A DNA stretch of 64,000 nt. Origin: Myroides sp. JBRI-B21084 (lineage in GTDB: Bacteria; Bacteroidota; Bacteroidia; Flavobacteriales; Flavobacteriaceae). The position numbers and the translations under genes were made by a program. The first letter of the stretch is position 1. Every line of letters begins with the position of its first letter. This document shows positions 43,414 through 53,118 of the stretch, in pieces. The notes below the pieces were generated by a model, which had not been told where the DNA came from, did not search any database, and was given only the letters and a program-made list of their open reading frames with translations. The stretch lies in the NCBI RefSeq assembly GCF_030545015.1, contig NZ_CP120653.1, positions 1,612,001 to 1,676,000 on the forward strand. Reading direction: 5' to 3'.

Positions 43414-44693
43414 TTATTAATTCGGTTTTTACGGAAAGGACGAATAATTACACGTGATTCACGATCAAAAACAAAGTAATTGTATACCCAACTCCAAAAT
43501 ACCAATGATTTATTTTTAAAGCCAATAAGTGAAAATAAATGAACAAACATCCAAACAAACCATGCAAAAACCCCGTTAAAATGTAACTTAGGTAAATCTA
43601 CAACAGCTTTGTTTCTACCAATTGTTGCCATTGACCCTTTATCGTTGTAAACAAATTTTTTAAGTGATTGCTTTTTTTCTAAACGTTCTAAATTTTCAGC
43701 TAATAAAGCACCTTGTTGAATTGCTGGTTGTGCCATCATTGGATGCCCATATTGGTATTTTTCACCATACATTGCAGCTACATCTCCAATAGCAAAAATA
43801 TCTGTAAAACCTTCAACTTGGTTAAATTCATTAACCTTTATACGTGAAGCACGATCTAAAGTTCTATCTATTCCGCTTACGGGTGCTCCTTTTACTCCTG
43901 CAGACCAAATTAAGGCTTGGGTTTCAAAAACTAAACTGTTTTTAGTTTCTACTTTATTTCCATCGTAATTAGTTACAATGGTTTTTAAATGAATTTTAAC
44001 ACCTAGATTCTTTAAAAATTTTTCGGCTGCTTTTGACGATTTACGCGACATTGCATCAAGTATATTTTCAGAACCTTGCACTAAATTAATTTCCATTTGT
44101 GATATATCTAAATCTGGATAATCTTTAGGAAAAACAGCATTTTTCATTTCGGCTAAAGCACCGGCTAACTCCACCCCTGTTGGTCCGGCACCAACAATAA
44201 CAAAATTCATAAGTGCCTTGCGCAATTGTAAATCATTAGTTTGTAACGCTAGTTCAAAATTTTCTAAAATTAAACTCCTTAAGTTTAAAGCTTCGGGTAT
44301 GGTTTTCATAACCATACTATTTTTTTCTATTTGGGTATTGCCAAAATAATTATTTGTTGAACCTGTCGCAATAACAACATAATCGTAATATATGGTGCCA
44401 ATATCGGTAATTATTTTTTTGTTATCGGTATCTAACTTTTCAACCAATGCCATTCTAAAAAAGGCTTCTTTATAATCTTGAACAATTTTGCGTAAAGGAT
44501 AAGCAATGGCTCCCGATTCTAATCCACCTGTTGCTACTTGATACATTAATGGTTGAAAATTGTGATAATTATGTTTATCTAACAAAACAACCTGAAAGTT
44601 TTTGTTTTTAAGCTTTTGGGCTAAAGATACGCCTGCAAAGCCACCGCCAATAATTACAACTCTTGGGTTTTTAGAATCTGGTATATTTAACAT
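43410..44693 (-). CDS. ndh: Type II NADH:quinone oxidoreductase
   Basis: 427 residues with two Rossmann folds: RVVIIGGGFAGVSLAQKL (11-28, FAD) and NFVIVGAGPTGVELAGAL (about 163-180, NADH). NFQPLMYQVATGGLE is typical of NDH-2, as are GDVAAMYGE and HPMMAQPAIQQG near the quinone site. The C-terminus is hydrophobic and basic (FAWFVWMFVHLFSLIGFKNK, ending RPFRKNRINN), giving monotopic membrane attachment. It feeds electrons from NADH to menaquinone without pumping protons. Four-base tail-to-tail overlap with DUF3810. Confidence 0.9.
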   Translation of the reverse strand: MLNIPDSKNPRVVIIGGGFAGVSLAQKLKNKNFQVVLLDKHNYHNFQPLMYQVATGGLESGAIAYPLRKIVQDYKEAFFRMALVEKLDTDNKKIITDIGTIYYDYVVIATGSTNNYFGNTQIEKNSMVMKTIPEALNLRSLILENFELALQTNDLQLRKALMNFVIVGAGPTGVELAGALAEMKNAVFPKDYPDLDISQMEINLVQGSENILDAMSRKSSKAAEKFLKNLGVKIHLKTIVTNYDGNKVETKNSLVFETQALIWSAGVKGAPVSGIDRTLDRASRIKVNEFNQVEGFTDIFAIGDVAAMYGEKYQYGHPMMAQPAIQQGALLAENLERLEKKQSLKKFVYNDKGSMATIGRNKAVVDLPKLHFNGVFAWFVWMFVHLFSLIGFKNKSLVFWSWVYNYFVFDRESRVIIRPFRKNRINN

Positions 44694-44825
44694 GCTTTTT
44701 ATAGTTTATTGTTAAACAAAATTACAAACAAATTGACAATAAATACATAGCAAACAGTTTTTTACAATATTGCGATATATTTTAAAATAAGTTGTTATTT
44801 TGCAATTTATTAGAATAAAATTATA

Positions 44826-45431
44826 ATGAAACTACGTTTTTTTAAAGATAATTACACAAACAGAAATAATTTTGATTTTAAAAACAGAGAAGAACTTTAT
44901 GTTTTTATACAAAAGAAAGCGATTAAAACATTTGGATTGATCATTTTTGTTAACCTTCTTAAATTATTTCTTTTTATATCGATAAGTTTAATGGTTGATG
45001 ATTCTGAAGAATTAAAAGTTAATTGCTTTTTAGATACTTTACTTAAAATTGTTGATTTCGTTTTTATAGTTTTTCCAATTGCTTTTTCTATAGTTTGTGC
45101 CTATTTTATATATTTTGTAAAATTGAAAAACAACTTTGAAACTCTTTTACAAAGTATTAGTTTTATAAAAAAGTCTTTAAATTTTTATGTTTTAAGTATT
45201 TTAAGTGCTTATTTGGTTATTATTTACATAACAATGTATCTAACAATTATTACAAGTACAAATGAACCTGATTTAAACAATGGTTTTTCTTTTTATTTTA
45301 TTTTAATAGTAACTTGTTTAATTTCAACCATTTTTATTTTGTTTGTTATGTGGATAATTTACAAATTAACTTATAGTATCTTTTTAAAAAAATTAAACAG
45401 CTATTACTACATTTTAAAAAATACCCTATAA
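44826..45431 (+). CDS. Hypothetical four-helix membrane protein
   Basis: 201 residues, not recognised. After a charged, Asn/Phe-rich N-terminus (1-35) come four hydrophobic segments (about 38-55, 76-97, 118-138 and 155-180). No conserved catalytic motif. The gene is very AT-rich and isolated: 132 bases from ndh (divergent), followed at once by a bidirectional terminator. A near-match to the -7 element (TTATTTTG) lies upstream. Likely a real but lineage-restricted gene. Confidence 0.5.
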   Translation: MKLRFFKDNYTNRNNFDFKNREELYVFIQKKAIKTFGLIIFVNLLKLFLFISISLMVDDSEELKVNCFLDTLLKIVDFVFIVFPIAFSIVCAYFIYFVKLKNNFETLLQSISFIKKSLNFYVLSILSAYLVIIYITMYLTIITSTNEPDLNNGFSFYFILIVTCLISTIFILFVMWIIYKLTYSIFLKKLNSYYYILKNTL

Positions 45432-45458
45432 AAAAAGTCGCTTTAAAAGCGACTTTTT
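45432..45458. terminator. Bidirectional terminator between 44826 gene and PNGase F-like gene
   Basis: Twelve-base stem AAAAAGTCGCTT / AAGCGACTTTTT with a three-base loop. Confidence 0.87.
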
Positions 45459-45470
45459 AAATGTTATATA

Positions 45471-46799
45471 TTATTTTTTTACAATTTTTTCTACCAACGT
45501 TTTACCATTTTCAAGCGTTATATGTAACATATACATTTGGTTAGATAAATTTTCTACATTTATTTTTGTTGTATTAGAATTAACTAATTTTTTTCCATTC
45601 ATATCGTAAATAGATAATTGTTTTACAGACATACTAGCTTCAACATTAATAAAATCTGATGTTGGATTTGGATAAATACTGTAATCAATTATTTCAAAAT
45701 CTTTATTATTTAAAGCGACATTATCTTCAGAATAAATAAAAGCCGACATAACAACTTTATCGTCGTTATTAGGAAAAACACCTGTAGGAATATCAACTTT
45801 TAAAAAATGGTTACCTGGTGCAACATTACCTAAAGGAATTAATCTATTTGGAATTTTATCGCCTGGACACCAATTATTCCAACTTGCCCACCAACTTGCT
45901 GTTTTCGGTGATGAACCATAAATACCATTAGCTTGAGTATTGTACTGACGGAAAGGTTCACAACTTAAACCACCCGGTTTATACGTTAATAACAAATTGT
46001 TATCAAAAGATACGTTATGGTCTCTACGAACATACTCTTCACCACCTTGACCAGCACCATGAGCCGATGTAATTAAATGTACATATGCATTATTTAATTG
46101 GTCACTGTTATTAAAATAAACTACACGGGCTGCAGTTCCCCAAACATCGGTTTTTGTTGTTTTGTTAATTTCAATTTTGTTCCATAATGGTTTTGGTGTA
46201 AAAGTCATTGTTGGATTTGTTCCAGAAGTAGATTCAAAAACTAAAGTTCCTTCAAAAACATCTTCTCTACCTGCACAACCAGCAATTTGAGTTTGAGCAG
46301 CAGTTGGTACACCAAACAAAAAGAATTCTACCCAAATATCATTGTTTTGTAAAAAAGTAGGATCTTTAAATACACCAACTAAATGATTTAAATCAAAATT
46401 ATAAGCAACTTCATTTGGCGCCACGTTTTTGTTCATAAAAGGCGTTATAAATCTACCTATTTCTATTGTTTTTTTATTTGCCGATGTAACCGGATCACCA
46501 GTTGGAACAAAAGTTAAAAATGCACCACCAATACGATCATAATTATCGCACAATGCATTTATAGTAACGTTTAATGATAAAGTATTTAATACTTGTGATA
46601 AATCAGAAGCCTCTATTTTTTTTGCATACTTTGCATTTGCTAAACGTACAACACCTGTTGGAGTTGGAAGGGTACTTGTTGCCGCATATCCGTTGTAAAA
46701 CACAATTTTATCAAAAATCTTTAATTGATTTGTTTGCGAATAAACACTAAAAAAAGTCAAAAAAGTAACTAAACAAGCTATAAAATAATTTTTTCTCAT
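45471..46799 (-). CDS. Secreted PNGase F-like protein with type IX sorting domain
   Basis: 442 residues: signal peptide (1-21), a catalytic-like region and a C-terminal type A T9SS sorting domain (about 367-442, opening YSIYPNPTSDFINVE). The middle matches the two-domain fold of flavobacterial peptide-N-glycosidase F: CDNYDR (84-89) lines up with the CDEWDR segment that holds its catalytic Asp, IGRFITP (114-120) is shared, and GGEEYVRRDH (252-261) lines up with the segment holding an active-site Glu. WCPGDKIPNR also matches. PNGase F removes N-glycans from glycoproteins outside the cell. Sequence is divergent, so activity is probable, not certain. Confidence 0.75.
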   Translation of the reverse strand: MRKNYFIACLVTFLTFFSVYSQTNQLKIFDKIVFYNGYAATSTLPTPTGVVRLANAKYAKKIEASDLSQVLNTLSLNVTINALCDNYDRIGGAFLTFVPTGDPVTSANKKTIEIGRFITPFMNKNVAPNEVAYNFDLNHLVGVFKDPTFLQNNDIWVEFFLFGVPTAAQTQIAGCAGREDVFEGTLVFESTSGTNPTMTFTPKPLWNKIEINKTTKTDVWGTAARVVYFNNSDQLNNAYVHLITSAHGAGQGGEEYVRRDHNVSFDNNLLLTYKPGGLSCEPFRQYNTQANGIYGSSPKTASWWASWNNWCPGDKIPNRLIPLGNVAPGNHFLKVDIPTGVFPNNDDKVVMSAFIYSEDNVALNNKDFEIIDYSIYPNPTSDFINVEASMSVKQLSIYDMNGKKLVNSNTTKINVENLSNQMYMLHITLENGKTLVEKIVKK

Positions 46800-46965
46800 G
46801 AATTATATATTTTTTTTAAAATTATGAAAAAAAACTAATATTTGTAACATCTTTATGTAGTTTAAAAATAGTATCTTTAAACACAAATTAATAACCATAT
46901 ATGTATTAATTAGTTAGCTTATTTTATTTAAATTAAACATTTATTTTTAGCATACTAAAAATTCT

Positions 46966-49338
46966 ATGAAAAAAACCTTATTAATTGTAAGTATTTTAAG
47001 TGCTTCAATGGCATTTTCTCAAAATAAATTTAATGTATCTGGTAAAATTACACAAGTTACTAATAATAAACCAATTGCTTTAACATCAGTTAGTTTTTAC
47101 TTAGATAATTCAGAAACAATTACCCAAACCGATGAACTTGGTAACTATAATTTAAGTATTGAAAGTGGCACACATCAACTTACTTTATATGTAGAAGGTT
47201 TTCAATACATTACTCAAAAAATTGATGTAAATCAAAACACTATTCTTAATTTTAGTTTAAAGACCGATGCGCAAGCTTTAGACGAAATTGTTATTAATAC
47301 TACCAATAAAATTAACATTCGAAAACCCGAAATGAGTGTTAACAAGCTAACCGCAGCTGAAATAAAAAAAGCGCCCGTAGTTTTAGGTGAAACCGATGTT
47401 TTAAAAACCATATTATTACTACCAGGTGTTGCTAATGCTGGTGAAGGTACATCGGGGTTTAATGTTCGTGGAGGTGGATCTGATCAAAATTTGCTGCTTT
47501 TAGATCAAACTTCGGTTTATAGTTCTTCACATTTATATGGCTTTTTTTCTGTTTTTAATAACGATGCCATAAGTAATATAAAATTGTATAAAGGCGGTAT
47601 ACCTGCACGTTATGGCGGAAGGACATCGTCGGTTTTAGAAATTAACCAAAAAAGTGGCGATTTTAAAAATTTTAAAACAACTGGTGGCTTAGGTATTTTA
47701 TCTAGTAGATTATTGGTAGAAGGTCCTATAATTAAAGATAAATTATCATACTTATTTGCTGGCAGAGCTTCGTATGCGCACTTATTTTTAAAATTTACCG
47801 ATATAAAAAGTACTGCTTATTTTTATGATTTAAACACTAAATGGAGCTATTTACTTAATAACAAAAATCAATTGTATTTTACAGGTTATTTTGGAAGAGA
47901 TATTTTTAAATTCAACGATAATTTTGACAACAATTTTGGTAACACCGTTGCTAATTTAACTTGGAACAGTAATTATAATTCTGATATAAACGGTGAAACT
48001 TCATTTCGTTTTTCTGATTATTATTACGGATTAACCTTAAATTTTATTGGTTTTAATTGGAAATCAGGTATTAAAAATTTCGATTTTAATTATAAAATCA
48101 ATCACGATGTTAACGAAAAACTTTCGTTAAAATATGGTTTAAGTAGTTTATACTACAATTTTAACCCCGGTTTAATTGAACCAAATTCTATTGATTCTGA
48201 AATAAACCGTTACCAAATTCCTCACAAATTTGCATGGGAAAACGCCGTTTTTTTAGAAGCCGAACATGAATTAAACAAACATTTAATAGTAAACTACGGC
48301 TTGCGATATAGCAATTTTAAACGCTTAGGACAAGAATCTATAAACATTTACCAAAACAGCAACCCCGTTGATTATAATGAGCAAACCGAAACTTATGAAA
48401 AAGCTGTACCTATAGCCACTAAATTTTATAACAAAAACAAAACAATTAGTACGTTTAATAATTTTGAACCTCGTTTAGCTGTGTCTTTACTTTTAAACGA
48501 TGAGCAATCTGTAAAGTTTAGTTACAATCGTATGTCACAATACGTACATCTAATTTCTAACACAACTGCTGCTACTCCACTTGATATTTGGGAACCAAGT
48601 GGTCCATACATTAAACCACAAATAGTTGACCAATATGCGGTTGGGTATTTTAAAAATTTTAAGGAGAATGAATATTCGTTAGAAATTGAATCGTACTTTA
48701 AATTAGGAAAAAATAGATTAGATTATATTGATGGTGCCGACTTAATAGGTAACCGTGCAATTGAACAAGTGTTATTAACAGGTAAAACTGAAGCTTATGG
48801 TTTAGAATTTTTACTGCGAAAAAACACGGGTAAATTAAGCGGTTGGCTTGCATATACCATTGCAAAAAGTTTGCAGCAAACACCTGGTAGAAATGCAAAT
48901 GAAAAAGGTATAAACAACAGCGAATGGTACCGCACAGCGCACGATCGTTTACATGATTTATCGGTTGTTGCAAATTATGAATTTACAAAAAAATGGAGCT
49001 TTAATGCTGCTTTTGTATTACAATCAGGACGCCCCGTAACTTATCCAGACGGCAAATATGAATTTTTAGGTTTTCAAGTTCCAAACTATAACAAACGTAA
49101 TAATTACAGCATGCCTGCTTTTCATCATTTAGATATTTCGGCAACTTATACACCTACTAAAAACGAAAATAGAAAATGGCAAAGCGAATGGGTCTTTGGT
49201 GTTTATAACGTGTACAATCGTAAAAATGCTGCTTCAATTAGCTTTAGAACTGTTGAGGGTTCAGATAATTTAACCGAAACAACCAAACTATCTATCTTTG
49301 GTATTGTTCCAAGCATTACTTACAATTTTAAATTTTAG
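46966..49338 (+). CDS. TonB-dependent receptor with carboxypeptidase-regulatory-like N-terminal domain
   Basis: 790 residues: signal peptide (1-18, ending AFSQ), a CarboxypepD_reg-like beta-sandwich (about 22-100), TonB-box region (ALDEIVINT), plug (about 120-225, VLLLPGVANAGEG and FNVRGGGSDQNLLLLDQTSVY), then the outer-membrane barrel ending ITYNFKF. This is the TonB receptor type that pairs with DUF4249 lipoproteins; the partner gene starts three bases after the stop. The imported substrate is unknown, possibly peptide or glycan fragments, given the neighbouring secreted PNGase-like protein. Confidence 0.85.
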   Translation: MKKTLLIVSILSASMAFSQNKFNVSGKITQVTNNKPIALTSVSFYLDNSETITQTDELGNYNLSIESGTHQLTLYVEGFQYITQKIDVNQNTILNFSLKTDAQALDEIVINTTNKINIRKPEMSVNKLTAAEIKKAPVVLGETDVLKTILLLPGVANAGEGTSGFNVRGGGSDQNLLLLDQTSVYSSSHLYGFFSVFNNDAISNIKLYKGGIPARYGGRTSSVLEINQKSGDFKNFKTTGGLGILSSRLLVEGPIIKDKLSYLFAGRASYAHLFLKFTDIKSTAYFYDLNTKWSYLLNNKNQLYFTGYFGRDIFKFNDNFDNNFGNTVANLTWNSNYNSDINGETSFRFSDYYYGLTLNFIGFNWKSGIKNFDFNYKINHDVNEKLSLKYGLSSLYYNFNPGLIEPNSIDSEINRYQIPHKFAWENAVFLEAEHELNKHLIVNYGLRYSNFKRLGQESINIYQNSNPVDYNEQTETYEKAVPIATKFYNKNKTISTFNNFEPRLAVSLLLNDEQSVKFSYNRMSQYVHLISNTTAATPLDIWEPSGPYIKPQIVDQYAVGYFKNFKENEYSLEIESYFKLGKNRLDYIDGADLIGNRAIEQVLLTGKTEAYGLEFLLRKNTGKLSGWLAYTIAKSLQQTPGRNANEKGINNSEWYRTAHDRLHDLSVVANYEFTKKWSFNAAFVLQSGRPVTYPDGKYEFLGFQVPNYNKRNNYSMPAFHHLDISATYTPTKNENRKWQSEWVFGVYNVYNRKNAASISFRTVEGSDNLTETTKLSIFGIVPSITYNFKF

Positions 49339-49340
49339 TT

Positions 49341-50150
49341 ATGAAAAAAATACTTTATTTATTTAGTGTAATTTGTAGTTTATTATTGATTAGTTGCGAA
49401 GAAGAAATTGTACTTAATTTCGATCAAAATAAGCCTAGACTAGTAATAGAAGGTAATATTTTTGTAGGCGAACCTACTTTGAACAAAATTACATTATCAA
49501 CAACAACTGATTTTTACGATAGTGTTTTTCCTAAAATAAATAACGCTACTGTTCAAATCACCGACCTTAGTACAAACATTGTATATAATTTTTTAAACAA
49601 CAACAATGGCGATTTTATTAATAATAATTTTAATCCACAAGTAGGAAAATCCTATCAATTAACTGTAGTTTATAATAACGAAACATACACAGCTACATCT
49701 ACTTTATTGACTTCACCAGAAATTATAAGTGTTGACCAAAAAAACGATGGTGGTTTTACAGGTGATTCCTATGAAATAAACTTTAATTTTAAAGACAATC
49801 CAAACGAAGAAAATTTCTACTTGGTACAAATAATTTCTCCTGTTGATAAAACCTATGCAGTTTTCAACGATCAATTTTCAAATGGAAATGTTATGAGTGA
49901 TTTGTATTTTTATGAGAAAACAGATTTACAGCCTGGTGATCAATTAACACATTACATAACATCTATTAACAAACAGTATTACAATTATTTATCAAAATTA
50001 ATTTCAATTTCAGGCGAATCAGGCAATCCGTTTGCTAGTCCTGTTGGTACTATAAAAGGCAATATTATCAATCAAAATAATCAACAAAATTTTGCGTTAG
50101 GATACTTTCATATTTCAAAGCGTAACCAGTACAACTACACTATAAAATAG
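49341..50150 (+). CDS. DUF4249 family outer-membrane lipoprotein
   Basis: 269 residues. The lipobox LISC gives lipidation at Cys19, followed by an acidic EEEIVLNF segment, the start of the DUF4249 domain. The body is beta-rich (VIEGNIFVGEPTLNKITLS, QITDLSTNIVYNF, YQLTVVYNNETYTATST). DUF4249 proteins accompany TonB receptors and probably sit on top of the barrel as surface-exposed binding proteins, analogous to SusD. Three bases after the receptor stop: clear two-gene operon. Confidence 0.85.
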   Translation: MKKILYLFSVICSLLLISCEEEIVLNFDQNKPRLVIEGNIFVGEPTLNKITLSTTTDFYDSVFPKINNATVQITDLSTNIVYNFLNNNNGDFINNNFNPQVGKSYQLTVVYNNETYTATSTLLTSPEIISVDQKNDGGFTGDSYEINFNFKDNPNEENFYLVQIISPVDKTYAVFNDQFSNGNVMSDLYFYEKTDLQPGDQLTHYITSINKQYYNYLSKLISISGESGNPFASPVGTIKGNIINQNNQQNFALGYFHISKRNQYNYTIK

Positions 50151-50219
50151 GCTGTTTTTTTAGAAAAAAATTAACTTTTTAAATAATTTTTACGTTATTT
50201 GTGTAAACTACATTTTTTT

Positions 50220-50828
50220 ATGCAAATTTCTGTAAACGATACCGATTCTGGTATAATCTATAAATTGTTAACAGGTTTAGTAATACCCCGCCCCATTGGT
50301 TGGATTTCAACTGTAGATGAAAATGGGGTTAATAACTTAGCGCCTTTTTCATTTTTTAATGTAGTAGGCGAAGATCCGCCCCATGTAATGTTTTCAACCG
50401 TTCGGACAGGAAACAAAAATAAAGACACTCTAAATAATGTTCTAGCAAATAAACAGTTTGTTGTTAATTTAGTTACCAGTGATTTGGTTGAACAAATGAA
50501 TACTACTGCAAACATAGTTGAAAATTCTGTTGATGAATTTCAATTAGCAAACCTTACACCAATAAATAGCGTATTAATTAAACCAAAACGTGTTGCGCAA
50601 GCAAAGGCGCATTTTGAATGTGAAATGGTGCATCATTATTTTTTAGAAGATCATAAAAATGGTGGCGCTTGTGTAGTAATTGGTAAAGTGTTAATGATGC
50701 ACGTTAACGACGATATTCTACTAGAAAACTATAAAATTAATTTAACTAAATACCAACCTATTGCCCGTTTAGCTGGTGCAAACTACAGTAAACTTGGCGA
50801 AATTTTTACAATAAAACGAAATTTATGA
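50220..50828 (+). CDS. Flavin reductase-like FMN-binding protein
   Basis: 202 residues of the split-barrel flavin reductase fold. VIPRPIGWISTVDENGVNNL and NLAPFSFFNVVGEDPP are the flavin-contact segments; KDTLNNV and QFVVNLV follow. It would supply reduced flavin to, or otherwise assist, the FAD hydroxylase encoded next. Start ATG 50220 is chosen over a TTG seven codons upstream, which adds an unlike MCKLHFF leader. The stop overlaps the next ATG (ATGA, four bases): translationally coupled. It is the first gene of the aromatic cluster. Confidence 0.85.
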   Translation: MQISVNDTDSGIIYKLLTGLVIPRPIGWISTVDENGVNNLAPFSFFNVVGEDPPHVMFSTVRTGNKNKDTLNNVLANKQFVVNLVTSDLVEQMNTTANIVENSVDEFQLANLTPINSVLIKPKRVAQAKAHFECEMVHHYFLEDHKNGGACVVIGKVLMMHVNDDILLENYKINLTKYQPIARLAGANYSKLGEIFTIKRNL

Positions 50829-53116
50829 AAATAACGGTTATTGGCGGTGGTCCAGGTGGACTCTATTTTTCAATCTTAACCAAAAAAGCAATGCCTCATT
50901 GCGAAATTAATGTGTACGAACGCAATAAGCCAGAAGATAGTTTTGGTTTTGGTGTGGTTTTTTCAGATGAAACTTTAGGCGAATTTTTAAAGCGCGATAT
51001 GCAATCGTACGAATTAATACGTAGCAAATTTGCATATTGGGACGATATTATTGTGGCTCGTGATGGTGAACAAGTAAGTATTGCAGGAAATGGTTTTTGT
51101 GGTTGTTCACGTAAAACCTTACTTAAATTATTACATCAACGTTGTGAAGAAGAAGGCGTAAAACTACATTTTGAATACAATGTTGACGATTTATCTCAAT
51201 TTAACGATTCTGATATTATTGTTGCTGCCGATGGTATTGCAAGTGCTATCCGAACCCAATTTCAAGAAGAATTTGGTACAAATATTCAATTAAAATCAAA
51301 CCGATTTGTATGGATGGGTTCTACCAAACCACTTGATGCATTCACTTATTTCTTTAGAACAACTCCATTTGGAACCATTGTTGCGCACACCTATCAATAC
51401 GAAGAAGGTATGAGTACTTGGATTTTTGAATGTACCAACGATACTTGGGAAAAATTACAGTTTCAAGTTGAAAACGAAACAGATACTGTATCTAAACTTT
51501 CTGAAATTTTTAAAGATGAGTTAGATGGTCACCCTTTAATCACTAATAAATCGCATTGGCGTCAATTTCCGCATGTTACAAACAAAAACTGGTACCATAA
51601 CAACATTGTTTTATTAGGCGATGCTAAAGCAACAGCACATTTTTCAATAGGTTCGGGTACTAAATTAGCTATGGATTGTGCTATTGGTTTATTTGATGCC
51701 TTAATGATGCACCCTAATAATGTTCAAAACGCCTTTAATCAATATAATGAAACCCGCAGAAATGCTGTAGAAATGATTCAATATGCTGCTACGGTATCAT
51801 TAGATTGGTTTGAAAATATGAATAGATACACTCACTTTCCATTCAATCAATTTTCATTTGGATGCATGACGAGGTCTAAAAAAGTAACTTATGAAAACCT
51901 TCGGTTACGCGATCAATCGTATACAGATAAAGTTCTAAAAGAATTTAATCAAATCAATAACAACCAAACTAAGGCAGCAGCTTTTTCAACCTTTAAAATG
52001 CGTAATTTACAGTTACCTAACCGAATTGTAATGAGTGCTATGGGGCAATACGCCGCTAATGATGGCTTAGTTAACAATTGGCATTTTCAGCATTACACCT
52101 CTCGCGCAATTGGTGGTTTAGGATTGATTATAACCGAAATGACGGCCATTGAACCTAATGGAAGAATCACATTGGGGTGTGCAGGTATTTACAATGAAGA
52201 ACAAATTACCGAATGGAAAAAAATTACCGATTTTATTCATGAAAACTCTTCAAGTAAAATAGCCATTCAGCTTGGACATTCAGGCAGAAAAGGGGCTGTA
52301 AAAAAACCTTGGGAAGGCGTAAACGAACCTTTAAATGATGCTTGGGAATTAAAATCGGCATCGGCAATTGCATTTAACAACAAAATGGCTGTTCCTAAAG
52401 AAATGAGTGTTAATGATATGCAAAACACGATCAATCTATTTGTAAAAGCAGCAAAAAATGCCGAAAAAGCAGGTTTTGATATGATTGAGTTACAAGCACA
52501 TCATGGATTTTTATTGGCATCGTTTTTATCGCCTTTAACCAACTTAAGAACAGATGAATTTGGTGGTTCTATTCAAAATAGATTAAAATTTCCTTTACAG
52601 GTTTTTAACGCCATTCGAGAAAACTTCCCTATTGAAAAACCAATTTCTGTGCGAATTTCTGCAGCCGATTGGGCAACCAATGGAATTTCACCAGAAGATG
52701 TTCTTTTTATAGCATCAGAATTCAAAAAAGCGGGCGCCGATATTATTAATGTATCAACAGGAAACACCGTAGAAAATCAAAATCCTAAAATGGGTAGAAT
52801 GTGGCAGGTTCCTTTTGCTGATATGATTAGAAACACCATAGATATCCCTACAATTACTGCAGGTTCTATCACTGATATCGATCAAATAAATACCATTATT
52901 TTAAGTGGCAAAGCCGATTTAGTTGCCCTTGGAAAACCGTTATTATTAGATCCGTATTTTGTTAGAAAAGCTCAAGCTTACGAACAAATCGCTATTAACG
53001 ATGTTCCAAATCAATACCAAAAAGGAATTGAAAATTTATACAGCACAACAATTTCTGAAAGAAAACAAACCGAGCGTATGAAAAAGGCTTTAAAACCTAA
53101 AAGCAACAAGAAATAA
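50825..53116 (+). CDS. Bifunctional salicylyl-CoA/2-aminobenzoyl-CoA 5-hydroxylase fused to an old-yellow-enzyme domain
   Basis: 763 residues, two enzymes in one. Residues 1 to about 370 are a PHBH-like FAD monooxygenase: GGGPGG (7-12), VFSDETLGEFL, and the FAD-ribityl motif GDAKATAHFSIGSGTKLAMD. Residues about 385-750 are an old-yellow-enzyme barrel: LPNRIVMSAMGQYAANDG, ELQAHHGFLLASFLSPLTN and FGGSIQNR. The same fusion is known as salicylyl-CoA 5-hydroxylase and as 2-aminobenzoyl-CoA monooxygenase/reductase. It hydroxylates the CoA-bound ring at C5; the reductase half is redundant if the product goes to ring cleavage. Two-base gap to the ligase gene. Confidence 0.88.
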   Translation: MKITVIGGGPGGLYFSILTKKAMPHCEINVYERNKPEDSFGFGVVFSDETLGEFLKRDMQSYELIRSKFAYWDDIIVARDGEQVSIAGNGFCGCSRKTLLKLLHQRCEEEGVKLHFEYNVDDLSQFNDSDIIVAADGIASAIRTQFQEEFGTNIQLKSNRFVWMGSTKPLDAFTYFFRTTPFGTIVAHTYQYEEGMSTWIFECTNDTWEKLQFQVENETDTVSKLSEIFKDELDGHPLITNKSHWRQFPHVTNKNWYHNNIVLLGDAKATAHFSIGSGTKLAMDCAIGLFDALMMHPNNVQNAFNQYNETRRNAVEMIQYAATVSLDWFENMNRYTHFPFNQFSFGCMTRSKKVTYENLRLRDQSYTDKVLKEFNQINNNQTKAAAFSTFKMRNLQLPNRIVMSAMGQYAANDGLVNNWHFQHYTSRAIGGLGLIITEMTAIEPNGRITLGCAGIYNEEQITEWKKITDFIHENSSSKIAIQLGHSGRKGAVKKPWEGVNEPLNDAWELKSASAIAFNNKMAVPKEMSVNDMQNTINLFVKAAKNAEKAGFDMIELQAHHGFLLASFLSPLTNLRTDEFGGSIQNRLKFPLQVFNAIRENFPIEKPISVRISAADWATNGISPEDVLFIASEFKKAGADIINVSTGNTVENQNPKMGRMWQVPFADMIRNTIDIPTITAGSITDIDQINTIILSGKADLVALGKPLLLDPYFVRKAQAYEQIAINDVPNQYQKGIENLYSTTISERKQTERMKKALKPKSNKK

Positions 53117-53118
53117 TT

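Noticed and set aside
50199..50219. TTG start and seven extra residues for the flavin reductase
   Set aside because: The leader is unlike the family, and the ATG at 50220 gives a standard-length protein.
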